Positions 46,039 through 59,600 of a stretch of DNA of 64,000 bases are shown piece after piece. The position numbers and the translations under genes were made by a program. Location: assembly GCA_027943335.1 (NCBI GenBank), contig BSBK01001874.1, positions 1-64,000 on the forward strand. Reading direction: 5' to 3'. Numbering within the stretch: position 1 is the stretch's first letter; every line of letters starts with the position of its first letter. The notes under the pieces were generated by a model. It searched no databases, was not told where the DNA came from, and saw nothing but the letters and a program-made list of their open reading frames with translations. The DNA is from Chamaecyparis obtusa. Taxonomy: Eukaryota > Streptophyta > Pinopsida > Cupressales > Cupressaceae.

Positions 46039-47150
46039 TGACATACCTAGATTCCAAGATGACTATTCCTCAAGTCCTAATACCTAAATGTTATTGAACC
46101 TTCTTTCACCAATGGATCATATCAAGAAGCAACAATTAAGGAAGGTGCCAAGTTTCTTAGTCAACAAAAGAAAAAGAGAAAGAAAATAATAATGGAAAGA
46201 TCTAGAGGTGAAAAACACTATGTGATAGTACTAGATCATGAAAAAGTAAAATTAAATGATGAATCCAAAGGTGAAAACCCAATTGTGGCACTTAAGGATG
46301 AGAAAATTGACACTTTACTTGAGCATTATGAAGAGAGATCATCTATTTTGATAGAACCAATAGAGAAGGTTAATGTTGGAACCAAAGAATAACAAAATAT
46401 CATCAACCTAGCAATATCTTTAACCAAGGAAGAAAGGAAAGAGTTTATTGAATTCTTCAAAGAAAGACAAGTTGACTTTGCATGCTCATATGTAGACATG
46501 TCAAGGTTAGACACAAATCTCATCATGCATCATTTGAATATAACACTAGGGGTTAAATCAGTTATGAAAAAGTTAAGAAAAATGTATCCCCACATAGCTC
46601 TATTGGTCAAAGCTAAATTGAAGAAGCTTTTAGATATCGGTTTTATTAGACTCATTGCTTATGTAGAATGGATCTCCAAAATAGTGCCATTTTCAAAATA
46701 GGATAAAAGTATAAGAGTGTGCACCTATTTTAGGGATCTCAACAAAGAACTCCCTAAAGATTCTTTCCCTTTACAAAGCATTGACACAATAGTGAACCTA
46801 ATAGCAGGACATTTAATGTTGCTATTTATGGATGGCTTTAGTGGCTACAATCAAATAAAGATAGCACCTAAGGATCAAGATAACATCGTATTTACATGTT
46901 CTTGGGGAACCTTTTGTTGGAATGTGATTTCCTTTGGCCTCAAAAATGTTTGAGCAACATAACAAAGAGCCATGACAATAATATTCCATGATATGATGCA
47001 TACCTTTATGGAGATTATGTTGACAATATCCTAGAAAAGTCACATACAAGAATTGAAAATTTTGCTATCTTAGAGAATATTATCTCAAGATTGGAGAAAC
47101 TCAAAGTAAGATTAAATCCAAAGAAGTGTGCTTTTGGAGTCTAATTAGGG
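46039..47150 (+). pseudogene. Reverse transcriptase of Tat-type gypsy element
   Basis: Continues the fragment at 33202-33870. Readable blocks are RVCTYFRDLNKELPKDSFPL (about 46717-46776), MDGFSGYNQIKIAPKDQ (46828-46880), WGTFCWNVISFGLKN, then in another frame YGDYVDN near 47012-47032, where the usual YVDD active site has its last Asp changed to Asn. MDGFSGYNQI is typical of the Tat group. Several frameshifts and stops are present. Confidence 0.8.
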
Positions 47151-48350
47151 AAATTACTTGGTTATATTATCTTAGAAAAGGGCATAGAGATTGACGGCAA
47201 CAAAGTAAAAGCTATTATAGAAATGGGGGCACCTAGAAACATTTTTCAATTGAGATGTTTACAAGGAAGACTGCAATCAATATGAATATTTGTCTCACAA
47301 TTAGTAGAAAAATGTCACTCTTTTACTCAATTATTACACAAGGAAACATCATTCAAATGGGATAATCAATTTGAAGAGGATTTTTCACTATTGAAGAAAT
47401 ATCTAATGAGTCCACAAATTTTTATGCCACTAATTATAGGAAAGCCTTTGATACTCTACATTTCAGCCATAGAAAGACCATTAGGAGTTTTGTTAGCACA
47501 AGTGGATGAAAATGGAAAAGAAAAAGAAATCTACTATATTAGTAGAACCTTGGTAAAATATAAGTTCAATACTTTTATAGAAAGGGCATGCCTAGTAGTA
47601 TTTTTTTCTTCTCAAAAACTATAAAAATATATGCTAGCACATAAGATAAATATTAATACTAAGATATATCCTCTCAAATATATTCTTAGTAAAACAACTC
47701 AAACAAGAAGGTTGACTAAATGGGTGATGATGCTAAGTGAATTTGACATTGTGTATTTAGACTGAAGAGATATCAAAGGATAAGTCATATAAGATCAATT
47801 AGAAGAAGCTCCATTTTCAAGTGAAGAACCTATCCAAGTTGAGTTCCTAGATGCATATATTCTCAATGTTAAAGACAAAACATGGAAATTATACTTTCAC
47901 AAGCCATATACTCAACATGGCTCAGGAGAAGGCATACTCCTTATTACACCTCAAGGTTATACCATTCCTAAATCATACAAACTCTTATTCCCATGTAAAA
48001 ATAACATAGAAGAATATGAGACACTTGTAATCGACATTAAAATGGCTTTAGAATTGAGAATGATACAATTAAAAACTTATGGTGATTCCTAATTAGTGAT
48101 CAATCAGATCAATGATGAGTACCCAAAAAGGGATGAAAAGATAATGCCTTATAAAAATATGGTTGATGATCTAAAGAAGTATTTTACTATGATAAATTTT
48201 TAATAGATTTCAAGAAATGAGAATAAGGGGGTAGATGTGATGGCTACATTAGCCTCTCTTCTACAAGTACTTGATCAAAATGCTAAATATGAATTATTGC
48301 TAGAAGAATCAGTGAAACCTTCTTAAGACTTACCTAAATCAAAAATAATT
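47151..48350 (+). pseudogene. RNase H and second (archaeal-type) RNase H region of Tat-type element
   Basis: After the RT comes KLLGYII-type connection sequence and the first RNase H (ERPLGVLLAQVDENGKEKEI, about 47490). A second RNase H-like segment follows at about 47855-48200: WKLYFHKPYTQHGSGEGILL, EEYETLVIDIKMALELRM, YGDS, then VINQINDEY. The YFxGxx...GxGI / EYExL / D-S / INQ pattern is the additional RNase H of the Tat/Ogre group. This supports the group assignment. Stops and one or more indels are present. Confidence 0.72.
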
Positions 48351-49626
48351 TTCCTACTTGTGGAACATGATTCCCCTTGGTATATTCCTATTTATACCTA
48401 TCTTAAAGACAATACCTTACCCATGGATCAAGCCCAAAATAAAAAAAGAAACTTTATAAGACAAGCCACAAGATATACCCTTGTATCTGGCACTTTGTAT
48501 CACAAAGGTCTTGATGGAATGCTACTTAGACACTTAGAGATAGAGTAATCAAAAACATCCTTACAAGACATTCATGAGGGTATTTTTGGGTCACACTCTA
48601 GTAGGTTTACCTTAGAAAATAAAATTCTTAGGATGGGATACTTTTGGCCAACTATGGAGAAAGATGCTTGTTAGTTTATAAAAATTTACAACAAATACAA
48701 ATATCATGGAAACTTGATTCATGTACTAGCCAAAGAGTTGCATCCATTGACCACACCTTGGCCCTTTTATAAATGGGGGTTCGATTTGATAGGGGTGATA
48801 TATACACCTTCATCCAATGGTCATAAATATATTATAATTGTAACTAAATACTTTACTAAATGGGTGGAAGTTTTACCCTTATCAACTATAATAGAAAAAT
48901 AAATCTCAATGTTTATCTTGAACTGCATAATTTGTTGGTATTCCACATGAAATAATAATAGATAATGGAAAACTATTCCAAAACAAGGATGTCAAATAAT
49001 TGTGTGATAAAATCCATGTTATTCAACATTTCTCCTCAATATATTACCCTCGAGGAAATGATCAAGCTGAAGATTCTAACAAAAACATCCTCAAAATTCT
49101 CAAGAAAATAGTTGATTATTCAAGAAGGGATTAACATATTGAATTGAACCCAACATTATGGACCTATAGAACAAGTATTAGAATACCTACAAGAGAAATA
49201 CCATTTTCACTATTTTATGGAGCTAAAGTTGTTTTTTCATTAGAGGTAGAGATTCGATCACTCAAAGTCTCATTATAGGGTCTCTTGACAAAATATGATT
49301 ATATGGTTTCTATAATACAACAACTTTAATTTCTTTAAGAACATCAAAACCAAGCATATGGTCATCTCAAAGTGTATCAAAAGAGAATTCCAAGAAATTA
49401 CAATAAGAAGATCAAACCTAGAGAATTCCAAGTTGCTGATTTAGTCCTAAGAGAGAACCCTATAAATCAAAAAGAAAGAGAGAAGAAAGGAAAATTTCAA
49501 GAAAATTTTTTAGGACCCTTATTGTGACATATTCTTATGGAATGAGAACATATAAACTAGCCACTTGTGATGGAGATGAAATTGAATAACCCATCAATAT
49601 AATTCACCTAAAGAGGTTTTATATCT
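48351..49626 (+). pseudogene. Integrase of Tat-type element
   Basis: A 62-codon stretch (48360-48548) leads into a decayed HHCC finger (IHEGIFGSH ... MGYFWPTMEKD). The catalytic core starts WGFDLIGVIY (about 48778), followed by IIIDNGK (about 48955), then the YYPRGNDQAEDSNK segment (about 49040-49085). It ends near 49626 (NPINIIHLKRFYI-like). At least five stops and two indels make it non-functional. Confidence 0.75.
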
Positions 49627-52160
49627 AATTAGATTAAAGTGTATAAGTTGAAAGAGTATTAGATAAAAGAGTATCAAATGAGAGAGCTTCATTTGTATAG
49701 AAAAAAATGATCATGCATAAATCCAAAATAGAAAAAAGTGAACTTGAGAAAAAGTACAAAAATATAAAAAATAAAGAAATCCAAAACAATAGAAAAGAGA
49801 CCCTGAAGAAAGAAAAAATATTTGAAAATGAGCTTGAAAAAATTGTTATCTTGGTAAAACCTAGAAAATAGGCGCTTTCATAACACTCACAAAAGAAGAA
49901 GAAGAAGAAGAAGAATAGTGCCTTGGTGAAAACCTAGGAAATAGGCTCCTTGGTAGAAAAAAACAAAATAAAAAGAAAAATGTAATAAAATCAAGTGGTG
50001 AAAACCTAGTAAACATGCACTACTTTCCCTAAGATAAATCAAGCCTAGTTGCATCACTTTTCCATCTGCATTGTCCATAATCCTTGTATATATCCTTGTA
50101 TATTTTCCAAATGCATTCCATCATTTTGTACATAGCCTTAATAAACCCTCAAAGTTGCATTTATCCTACCAAAGCTTTCATCATAGTTCAAAATTTTATC
50201 TTAAGTCCATTATCATTTTCAAATCAAATTGGGGACACAAATCCAAATTCAATGAGCTCATCAAAACAAACACAAGTTTACACAAAAAGTTGATTCAAAC
50301 CAAAGATAATAACATTTGAACTTTTCAATCAATCCATACCAAAAAAAACTTCAAGACTTAAAAAGTTCAAACATCAATTTTTTTTTTGACTAAGAACATT
50401 TGACACACTCAATAACATCAAAAACTTGACCAATGAAAAAAAGACAAAATGAATAAAGATTAAAAAAAATGAATGAAGGTTTATAAAGCTATGGATGTAA
50501 AAACAAAAGAAAAAATATTCAAAGTATTACTTGATTTTTGGAATCATGTCTTTTATCAAATCAATGATGTGTTTGACTAGATGAGCAATAATGAAGGTAT
50601 GATATATTTTCTTGATTTCTGCTTGTCTGCTTGTGAGGTTGATTCAAAGAAGTATGAAAGTTCTTCTAATGACATGATCATCAAAGAATTATCGAGGACA
50701 TTTTCATATGAAAGGGATTAAATATTTTTCTATTTACATAAACAGATAGCTTGGCCATTTAGATCATTCATATCTTAATGCCAAAATCCAATTGTAACAT
50801 TGAATCCAAGTAAAGCGGTATTCATACTCCCATGGTTAAACCGGTGAGAGTTGTACCAATTTAATTGATAAAATCTAAAGGAAAGAGGTATTAATACCAT
50901 CATGGTTGAACCAATTAGGGTTGTACCAATTTAATGTTCCAAAAAATCTCAATGATTAAAATAGAAAAAAAATCAGTCTTGTGATAAGTGACAATCTAGT
51001 TTAATTTTGCATTCATATAGATTAATCTTGCATGACAGTTGCTATGGGATTTCTCAAAAACAGGGAGGAGAAAGATAATCAAATTCAAATCATAAAAAAT
51101 TCTTCTTTAAGATAGAGTATATTGGACTTTACCAAAAACATTGCATTGTATTCATAATTAGTTGCATATCATTCATAATTAGTGGCACTCGTTCCACTTA
51201 GGTGCATTAATCAGTAAGCACATATCATTGATATGATTAAGTGACACTTCATTTAGTCACATTTATATAATTCATTTAGGGGTATTAATTATTGATCATT
51301 ATGTGCATCATTCATATCATTTGAGTTTCATTAATTTAAGTACAATACTCATTATTCATTATAAATCATATCATTAGGTGCATTTCATAAGGGACATACC
51401 ATTATTGTTTTCCCTTGGAATTTGAAAATCATTGTTCACTATAATCCATTAGATGCATTTCATTTATTAATCATTACTCATCAAATCCATTAGAAACATC
51501 ATAATTTTTCATTTAGTAACACCATTATAGAGCATTAATCATTAAATACATAAATAATTAATCATTAAGTACATTAGGTACATTATGCATTCTTCATTAG
51601 GTACCTTAGATTCTATTACATATAGTAGCTCATTATTAAACATTAATAATTAGAATTGTATTAGATTCATTCATATCATTAAAGCATGATAAAAATATAT
51701 AAGTATTTCATAGATCACATTACATAAGTATACATGTTTATATTTGAATATCATAAAGTGTAAAATTTGCATCCATATAAACATAAATCAAGAAATCATA
51801 TAAGTCATATAGTCATCTATCTAAGTATCTAGGTGAATCATAAATGCATATATATCATTTCCATCAAAAAAAAAAACAAGAATATAGATAGAATCATCTA
51901 TAAATGCATCCATATATATATCATAAATAATGCAAAGTCCAATATACCATGACATAAAAGGGTAAGAGATAAATCAACTAATATATTCGGGTCATATTTT
52001 TTACGACTCTTCATTAGAATTCAAACAATAATACATTGACATTCCAATAAACATCAAGGAGAATCCACGTCATAGTTTTTTTGTTAGAACTTCTAAAGAC
52101 TGAGTACACATTAGATTTCCAAAAAAACCACATTAGAAATATATTTGTAAAACATGGAAT
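49627..52160. other. 3' non-coding region of Tat-type element
   Basis: No gene is seen. It includes a (GAA)n tract at about 49896-49915, repeated 'gtgaaaacctag' phrases, a two-copy repeat of about 67 bp at 50813-50935 ('gagttgtaccaatttaat' phrase), and a CATTA/CATTAG-rich degenerate repeat at about 51150-51650. Long untranslated 3' regions with tandem repeats are common in Tat-group elements. Confidence 0.5.
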
Positions 52161-52166
52161 TTTTCT

Positions 52167-52700
52167 GAAGAAGGCTCATTGGATGTTCAACTACTATCTT
52201 TTTGGCTCTCTTTTGTCATTCATCTAAATTCCGATGCCACTGACGCTGACTATGCTTCCATACTTGTGATGCTTCTATTAGATTTATGATGGATCTTTAT
52301 CTAAATTTAGACAACAATACCTCATAGGTATTCTTGATAGAATTTGGATAGAGGGCGATGTTCTGAAAAAGTCTCATTGGAAGTTTGAATACCTTGTCAT
52401 CAGTTCTCTTTTGTCATTCATCAGATTTCTGACACAAATGACAACAATTATGCCTCTATAGCTACGACATTTCTTTTAGATTTTTGATTAATCTTTATCA
52501 AAATTTAGATAACAATACATTGCAGATATTCTTGATAGAATTCATACATAGGGTAGTCCTCCAATGAAGGCTCATCGGAATTTTGAATACCTTGTCATTG
52601 ATTCTCCACTACTATTCATTATAATTCTGATGAGAACATCGACAACAATGATACCATACTTACAATATTTGTATCATCATAGGTATGGAAAATGAAGTCC
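52167..52700. repeat. Tandem repeat of about 198 bp, 2.6 copies
   Basis: Units start near 52167, 52365 and 52562, each with 'ggctcattgga'-like sequence, 'cttttgtcattcatc', 'atctttatc.aaatttagataacaatac' and 'attcttgatagaatt'. Copies are diverged (roughly three quarters identical by eye). It lies in the Tat 3' region and has no coding role that I can see. Confidence 0.75.
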
Positions 52701-53006
52701 TTTGGTCACTTCCTGATTGATATAGGTACTGTTGATAATTCTATCAAGTGTTGGGATAGCTCTTTTTGTGTTCTAGCAATGGAAATAGATACACTGATAG
52801 GCATTTTGGTATAACCATTTATAATGCATATATTTTATATTGGCCTTAGTATCTCCGATCAATATGATCTATGTAACCTCGATCATTTCTTTCACCATAT
52901 GTGTCCCCAATGAGTTCATAAGGTGTTGGAAAAATGCAAAATCACTCATTTTGATTTTCTTAGCTATACCAATGATCACCATCGACACAACCATTACTGA
53001 TAAACT
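52701..53006. other. End of Tat-type tail, no gene
   Basis: AT-rich sequence between the tandem repeat and the LTR of element D. The 62-codon open stretch at 52840-53028 has no family resemblance. Confidence 0.35.
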
Positions 53007-54655
53007 TGTTAGAAATAGGAAATATTGAGAGGGTGGGGGTGAATAACTATTTCACAAAATTTTACTTTTCTCCACTTATGGATATATGTAATTAACTTGT
53101 ATCTTGTAAAAGAAACTAAACTGAATAAACTCAATAATAAATACAACCATAACATAAAGGAACTCATAACACCATGTTTTTTCTCAAGGAAACCCTGGCC
53201 AAATGAAAACCCTGCTGGGGATGATACCCATAAATGATCCACTAATCAAAAGTATCTGGTTAAAGATATTGACCCTAATAGGAGTCTATTACATCTGTAT
53301 AGTGTCTCGGTCCTTGTTAGAGGACTTTAGGCCTTGTTATAAGCCTCAACCCATTTAGGAGTTGGTATTACAAAATATGAATGTATACAAGATGAGCCCA
53401 CTTCCAAAACATGTAATATACAATAATAATCTTCAGTACAAAAGATAGAATACAAAAACCTTTTACTGTTGCTGAATATCTTCAATGTTTCAATCTAGCT
53501 TGTAGGCTCTTCACAAAACTTGATATCAGTTCACACTGATCTAATCATGTATCAGATTTTGCATAATACAACATCAATACAGAATCTTTCTTACAACATC
53601 ACATTAGCCTCTTTTTTTCTTTGCATTATATAATAATTTCCTTTTTACCAACTATCTCAAATATAGCTTACGAGTCAGCTTCCATATTATCAAAACATAA
53701 TATTAACTAATTAATAATATCAGATTTCCACAATCCATGTTAACTAAATATGCATTTTTGGATTTGATTGTGTGTGATTTTTGAAATCAACATTTTGGAT
53801 CACACTTCATGATCCATCATCAGGAAAAGAGAGAGAGTGCAAGAATAGTAAAAGAAGTTGATGGATCACGGAGTGTGATCCGATGATGGATCATGGAGTG
53901 TGATCTAAAATGTTGATTTCAAACATCACACACAATCAAATCTAGAAATGCATATTTAGATAATATTAACTCTTTCTTCCTTAGGGTTAACATCTAGGAT
54001 GTCATCCCTAATTAGTTAAGTCATCATTTTGATAAACAAAATAATCCCTTAGCTCAAAATAATCATGTACTAATTTCTCCCTTATTTTGGTCGGCTCAAC
54101 ACTGTTCTTGTAAAACATTAATATCTATGTCCATATATGCCATACAGTCTTGTTCTCTTATATGTAGCTTCAACATACCTCATATAATCTATGCTCAAGT
54201 TTGCATGCACTGAAAATACTTTTTTGAACTTCACTAATCAAAGTAGTCTCTATGTAGATAGATAAATGTTGTTATACTTAGACAATTTTCTTAAGTTCTC
54301 ATCCAGAACTTCATCCTCAGATCATGTTGTCTTAATAATGAATATATGTTTCCATAATGACAACATCATGATATCTTACTTAGCCAAATTTCCAATAATC
54401 TACCCCTTTGTCATTGGTGGCAACATATGGGAAAATTGGCTAAGTCCCAAAAAATTACAACAAAAATTTCAAAAACAAACTTGCAACATTCTGCAACATT
54501 GTGTTACATGGCCATTACAAGATTTGCAAAAGTCTGTGGATCATGCGTATCTACTTAACTTATTCTTCCATAAGGATACTCCCTTTGATTATACTATATC
54601 CTTTTCTGTATATCTATATCTTATATATACAAGCAATTTTATGATACACTATTAG
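53007..54655 (-). repeat. 3' LTR of element D
   Basis: On the plus strand it starts TGTTAGAAATAGG. The other end is uncertain: ATGATACA at 54648 is the last CA end, while comparison with related LTRs next to CTCCCTTTG puts it at about 54655. It contains phrases shared with the B and C LTRs ('aaaccctgctggggatg', 'gttagaggactttaggcc') and holds an inserted foldback element (53744-53960). Confidence 0.6.
53744..53960. mobile_element. Foldback MITE-like element in the D LTR
   Basis: Two inverted arms of about 80 bp face each other around a spacer of about 50 bp. The left arm begins CTAAATATGCATTTTTGGAT and the right arm ends ATCTAGAAATGCATATTTAG. 'gatcacactncatgatccatcatc' and its inverse close the inner part, with an extra copy of 'ggatcacggagtgtgatc' in the spacer. 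No ORF. Such structure is typical of MITEs. Flanking TAA/TA could be the target duplication but is not decisive. Confidence 0.75.
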
Positions 54656-56557
54656 TCTCCCTTTGACAAAAATGAAAAAGGTGTCAAAATATGTATATAT
54701 GCAAGTCAAAATTTATGATATACCTTCTTGGCTTCAATTCTACAAAGATGGAAGGCTTGAAATGCAATCTATAAATTTTTCCTTCAAATTTCCAATCTCT
54801 TTATCCCATGTAATCTTAATAGAATTTGATACACTAAGTAGTGCACATAGCCCATAAGATGCTATCTCAACTACTCTAAGATTTGGGTAGGCAAATTTAT
54901 CATATGATGTCTTTGAGGAAAGACATTCTTACAATTGATTCTACACATTATTGTTCTTCAAAGTTAAGTTCTCTCTGGGTAGTGCAAACCTCTTCAAATG
55001 TATTTCCTTTTCATTCTCTAAAAGTCTTATCTCATCATGTATTTTGCTAACTTTCTTCTCAGTATCATTGATTTTCATGCTAGGCTTTGTAGCTCATTCA
55101 CTGTGACTTGTAGTTCTACTTCTTTAATCTTCAACTTCTCTAAAATATCTGAGATATAATTGTGTGATAAGGCACACTGACTATACAATTATCTTCCTCT
55201 CTCCAAACATTTCCTCAACTCCTTAATGGAAACATCAAGGTTATCTAAATCATTCTTAATGTTTTGACAAGTGGATAGAAATAATTGTGCATCATGAAGA
55301 GTTTGATATTTCACTAATGCAATGTCAAATAAAGTAATGAACTCACTTCCAAAAGATTTGATTACTTCTCTTGCTTTAACTTACGGATCAATTTCACTAA
55401 CCTGAGTAGATATAACACTTTGAAGCTTTTTTTTTTACCTTAAGTAGTGATCTTTCCAAGATCTTTACTTTCTTGTGCTTTCCAATTATCTTATTTAGAG
55501 ATGAAATAATCTCTATTTGATCATCACCATCAACTTTAGCTCCCAAATTTGTTAATATTGACTCAATAGGTGACTTGGATGAACTTTCTTCTATGGCCTT
55601 CTATGGGGTGACTATCTGAATGTGTTGAGGTACAATCTCTGTAGGTTTTACTTCTTTTCCTTTTTCCTAATCCTCTTGCATTGCTTGTTCTGAAAATTCT
55701 ATTTGTGTCTCCTTTGATGCCTTTGTTTCTTCTTGCTTATCCTCTCCCTTATCTTCTTCCTCATCTTCTTTCTTTTCTTCTTCTTCATCTTCTTTCTTAT
55801 CTTCTTCCTCATTTACCATCTCTCCCAAATTTCCAACATCCTCTCCTTGATATTCAAAAGGATCTTCTTTCATGTCAATGGTGATGTTAGTACCTTCTAC
55901 ATGCATAGATTCATCAGTAATTAGTATGGTAGGTGGCGTTCATTTCATTTGTGTATCTACCTCTGTTATTTGAATGTCCTATTCAGATTCACTTAAGGCT
56001 TATATCGGTACTGAAGTCATCACTTTTATAATTGCTTCCTCAATTTACTTGTTAACTTCTTCATAGTTTCCTCCCATTATTAGAACTATTCTTCTTTTCC
56101 TTCTCATATGGGTGCTGAGACTCTTCATTATCTCTTTGAAATATTCTTCATATTTGATTAGACAAGTTTTCTCACAAATATTTCTCTTATACCTTTATCT
56201 TCTTCTATTGCTCTCTAGTTCCTATTAATTAGTTTCTCATAAAGCTCACTTGGTATCTTATCTTTGACATTCTCAAACTTATTGTCAACAAGGATCATGT
56301 GCATGACAACTGCATTCTCAAGATTTAGTTTCTCAAAAAATTTGTACACATGATAGTATTTATTTAACTTAGATAAATAACCATAATTTATTTTTGTTAT
56401 TGATTTACTTTCTCAACCTTAGGTTTCCACTATTTATTTTTGTTGATGCTTGCCTCTTCTACTCCTTGAGATTGACTTGGAACTTGACCTCTCATTTTCT
56501 CAATGGGTGTGTATTCTTTTGCTTGTCTCCTTTTCATTTCCACGGGAGAAAAGATAG
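54656..56557 (-). pseudogene. ORF2-like protein of element D, C-terminal part
   Basis: Reading the minus strand from the C insertion: KIPSELYEKLINR (about 56265-56225, compare IPKDLYDK in element A), KYEEYFKEIMKSLSTHMRRK, then an extremely acidic Glu/Asp/Lys tract (55860-55720), then a helical, heptad-like segment (about 55600-54950; for example LNKIIGKHKKVKILERSLLK). It is broken by several TAG/TAA stops. Beyond 54950 the coding character fades. The purine tract CAAAGGGAGAC next to the LTR (54655-54666 on the plus strand as GTCTCCCTTTG) would be the plus-strand primer. The function is unknown; layout matches ORF2 of A. Confidence 0.5.
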
Positions 56558-57802
56558 TGTTAGGAATAACAGTCCACAATACAACTAAGAGGGGGGGGGT
56601 GAATCAGTTGTACGGAAGATTATTAAAATTTAAAATTTAAGTAGCAGTAATATCAAATCCAATGAACACAATGAATGCCAACACAATAACACAATATTTT
56701 GGTCTTGGGGAAACCATGTTAAAGGTAAAAACCCCAGTGGGAATTAGCACACACAAATGATGTACTGAGAGTATAGTATCCTTTTTAGAAGATTTAGCCC
56801 TATTAAGAGCTTATTGAAACATTATAGTACATAGTCCTTGTTAGAGGACATACCCTGTTACGATTCAAGAAGAAAGGGAGGGCTCACTACCCAAAGAAGG
56901 TTAAATCCACCTTTAGAACTCACTTTTTGCAACACAAGTGTATATGAAGAAATACATAATATTTTTGAATTATTCAGCATTAACTATCTTTTCTTAATCA
57001 ATTCCAATGAAGTACACCAGTAAACCTCTACTCTACATACAATAGACACAATCTTGTAGCTTTCACAACCTCTTTATATCACCTTTTTCCCATCCATATA
57101 TTTTCCAAAGAAAAGACCTTTCATTTATACCTTATTACAATTCTCATGATCAGGGTAGCCCATAAGCCTTTCCTAATTATAAATAATTACATAAACCCTT
57201 GCTAAGATATAGGGTATCTAAAACAAATATACAATTATTACATTATAATATTTAAGGACCGACATCCTTAATTTATGTTACCAAGAAAAGCACACACTAC
57301 ATCACCTAGGTCAGCTTCCAAATAGGTCTTCTCTAGAACACATGTCATAGTTGAGGTCACCAAGCATTCCATACCTTATGCTAAAAAATCAACATCCTTC
57401 AATACCTTGTCAATCATCCCTCAAGCTTGCATACCTTGAATCCATATCATCTGGAAGATATACCAGAAACACAGAGACTAACTCTGTCATTTCTCACTAT
57501 CACAGTCCAGTGACCAGTCTTCACCAAAACATCTATAACTCATCCAATATGAAATATGACATGATGCAATCTTGGAAATAAGATCACAACACCTTCCTGA
57601 ACTATCATCTGACTTCATAGCATCTGAAACATTTGTACAGTGTCTATACATTGTGATAACCAACATGTTCTCCTCATAGAAACATATGTTGACATTAGTG
57701 ACAAAACACAAATGACAATAGTATGAGTTCCTATTCAATAACACAGTGATTAAACATATAAAATGTCTCAATCACCTCCGCATGCATTAGTAATATCCAA
57801 CA
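56558..57802 (-). repeat. 3' LTR of element C
   Basis: On the plus strand it runs from TGTTAGGAATAAC to TATCCAACA. In element orientation it ends with a nine-base C-tract and CTCTTAGTTG. It is followed by ATCTCCCCCTTTGGC, the polypurine tract complement. Confidence 0.92.
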
Positions 57803-58082
57803 ATCTCCCCCTTTGGCATTGATGTCAACATATGGGAAAATCCATCATCCCAAAGTTATATCAATCCAAAGTTCTACAACCAAACAATACTACATATATA
57901 GTAGGGATTTTCTCATATCAACACTCCCCCTTTGACAACAATGGAAAAGGGTGCCATGAGTCATCAACTATTTTTCAATAGATTTCTTCCACAATCACTC
58001 CTTCTGAGAACTAGATTGCTACATCTAGTCCAGAATATGATAAGGCTCTGAAAACCTATGGACTGATGCATCTCTACATCAT

Positions 58083-59600
58083 TTAATTCTGACTAGGATG
58101 GTCTTGAACCCCTAGCATACCTCTGAGATATTCAAAGGTATCTTTTGGCAGAGGCTTTGTGAAGATGTCTTCAATTTGCTCTTTTGTACTAATATATTCT
58201 AATTTTATTTACTTCTCTTCCACCTTGTCTCTCAAAAAGTGATACTTGATAGAAACATGTCTGGTTTTAGAGTGCATCACTAGATCCTTTGACATATTCA
58301 CTATACTAGTGTTATCACAATGGCTAACCACATGCTCATCAAAAGTTATTCCAATATCCTTCAACATTTTCTTCATCCAAAAAATTTGAGTGCAATTTAT
58401 AGTAGAAGTAGCATGCTCTGATTCAATAGTAGATTGTGCTATACAATCTTGCTTCTTTCTTAGCCAAGAAACCAACTTTTACCCAAGGAAAAATGCACCA
58501 CCAATAGTACTCTTTCTATCATCAATGCTTCTTTCCCAATCAACATCAGTATAAGTATGAAGTTCAAAACTATCATTCCTATCATACCACAGGCCATATT
58601 CAATTGTCCCTTTTAGATATATGAATATCCTTTTCACAGTAGCTAAGTGTGTCTCCTTTGGATCTGCCTAATATCTAGCCACAATTCCAACAACATTAGC
58701 AATATCTGGTATCGTATGAGTCAGATATTGTAATCCTCCAACCATTGATTTGTACTTGGTCTAAAATACACACTGATTTTCATCACTGCATGATAGCTTA
58801 TTACCGGTCACCATTGGTGTTTCTACTAGTTTACAATATTCCATTCCAAACTTCTTTAACATTTCTTTGAGATACTTAGTCTGAGAAATAAAGATACCAT
58901 CTTTGCTCTGATTTATTTGCAGTACTAGAAAGAATTTCATTTCACCTATCATGGACATCTCAAATTCACTTTCCATTTCCTTAGAAAATTTATTACATAG
59001 ATCATCATTACCTCCAAAGATAATATCATCAACAAAGATTTCTATTATCAATATTCCATCTTCACTAGTTCTTAAATACAAATTACTGTCCACATTACCT
59101 TTTCTGAATCCAAGCCAAAGTAAATACTTGTATAACCTTGCATACCAAGCTCTTGGAGCTTTCTTCAGCCCATACAAAGCTTTATTCAACTTGCATACCA
59201 TGTCTCCATCTTTGCATAGAGGAAATCCATCTGGTTGTTCTATGTATACTTCTTCAAGATCCTCATTCAAGAATGCAAATTTCACATCCATCTGATACCC
59301 CCTAAAATCTTTATGTGAAACATAAGCCAAAAATAATCTTACTGCCTCTATTCTAGCAACATGAGAATATTTTTTTTCAAAGTCTATGCCTTCTTGCTAT
59401 GAATATCCCTTACATACCAGTCTTGCTTTGTTTCTTACAACAATTCCTTCTTCATTCATTTTGTTTCTAAAAACCCATTTTGTTCCTTTTACATTTTTGT
59501 TTTTAGGTCTAGGAACCAATTCCCAAGTATTATTGTTCTTTACCTAATCTAGCTCTTCCTTCATAACATTTATCCAAGATTCATCTCTACATTCTTCATC
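58083..59600 (-). pseudogene. Reverse transcriptase and RNase H of element C
   Basis: RT includes [20 protein letters not shown] (about 59300), [20 protein letters not shown] and active-site [11 protein letters not shown] (about 59035). RNase H includes RSIDDRKSTIGGAFFLG, AQSTIESEHATS (AEAEYV-like motif degraded) and HCDNTSIVNMSKDLVMHSKT, ending TKPLPKDTFEYLRGMLGV and a TAA at 58083-58085. Internal stops near 58758, 58670, 58480 and 58209 mostly fit C-to-T at Gln codons. One frame covers the whole segment. Confidence 0.88.

Noticed and set aside
55667..55924. Plus-strand Leu/Phe-rich ORFs resembling membrane proteins
   Set aside because: They are the complement of the Glu/Lys-rich acidic tract on the minus strand of element D.
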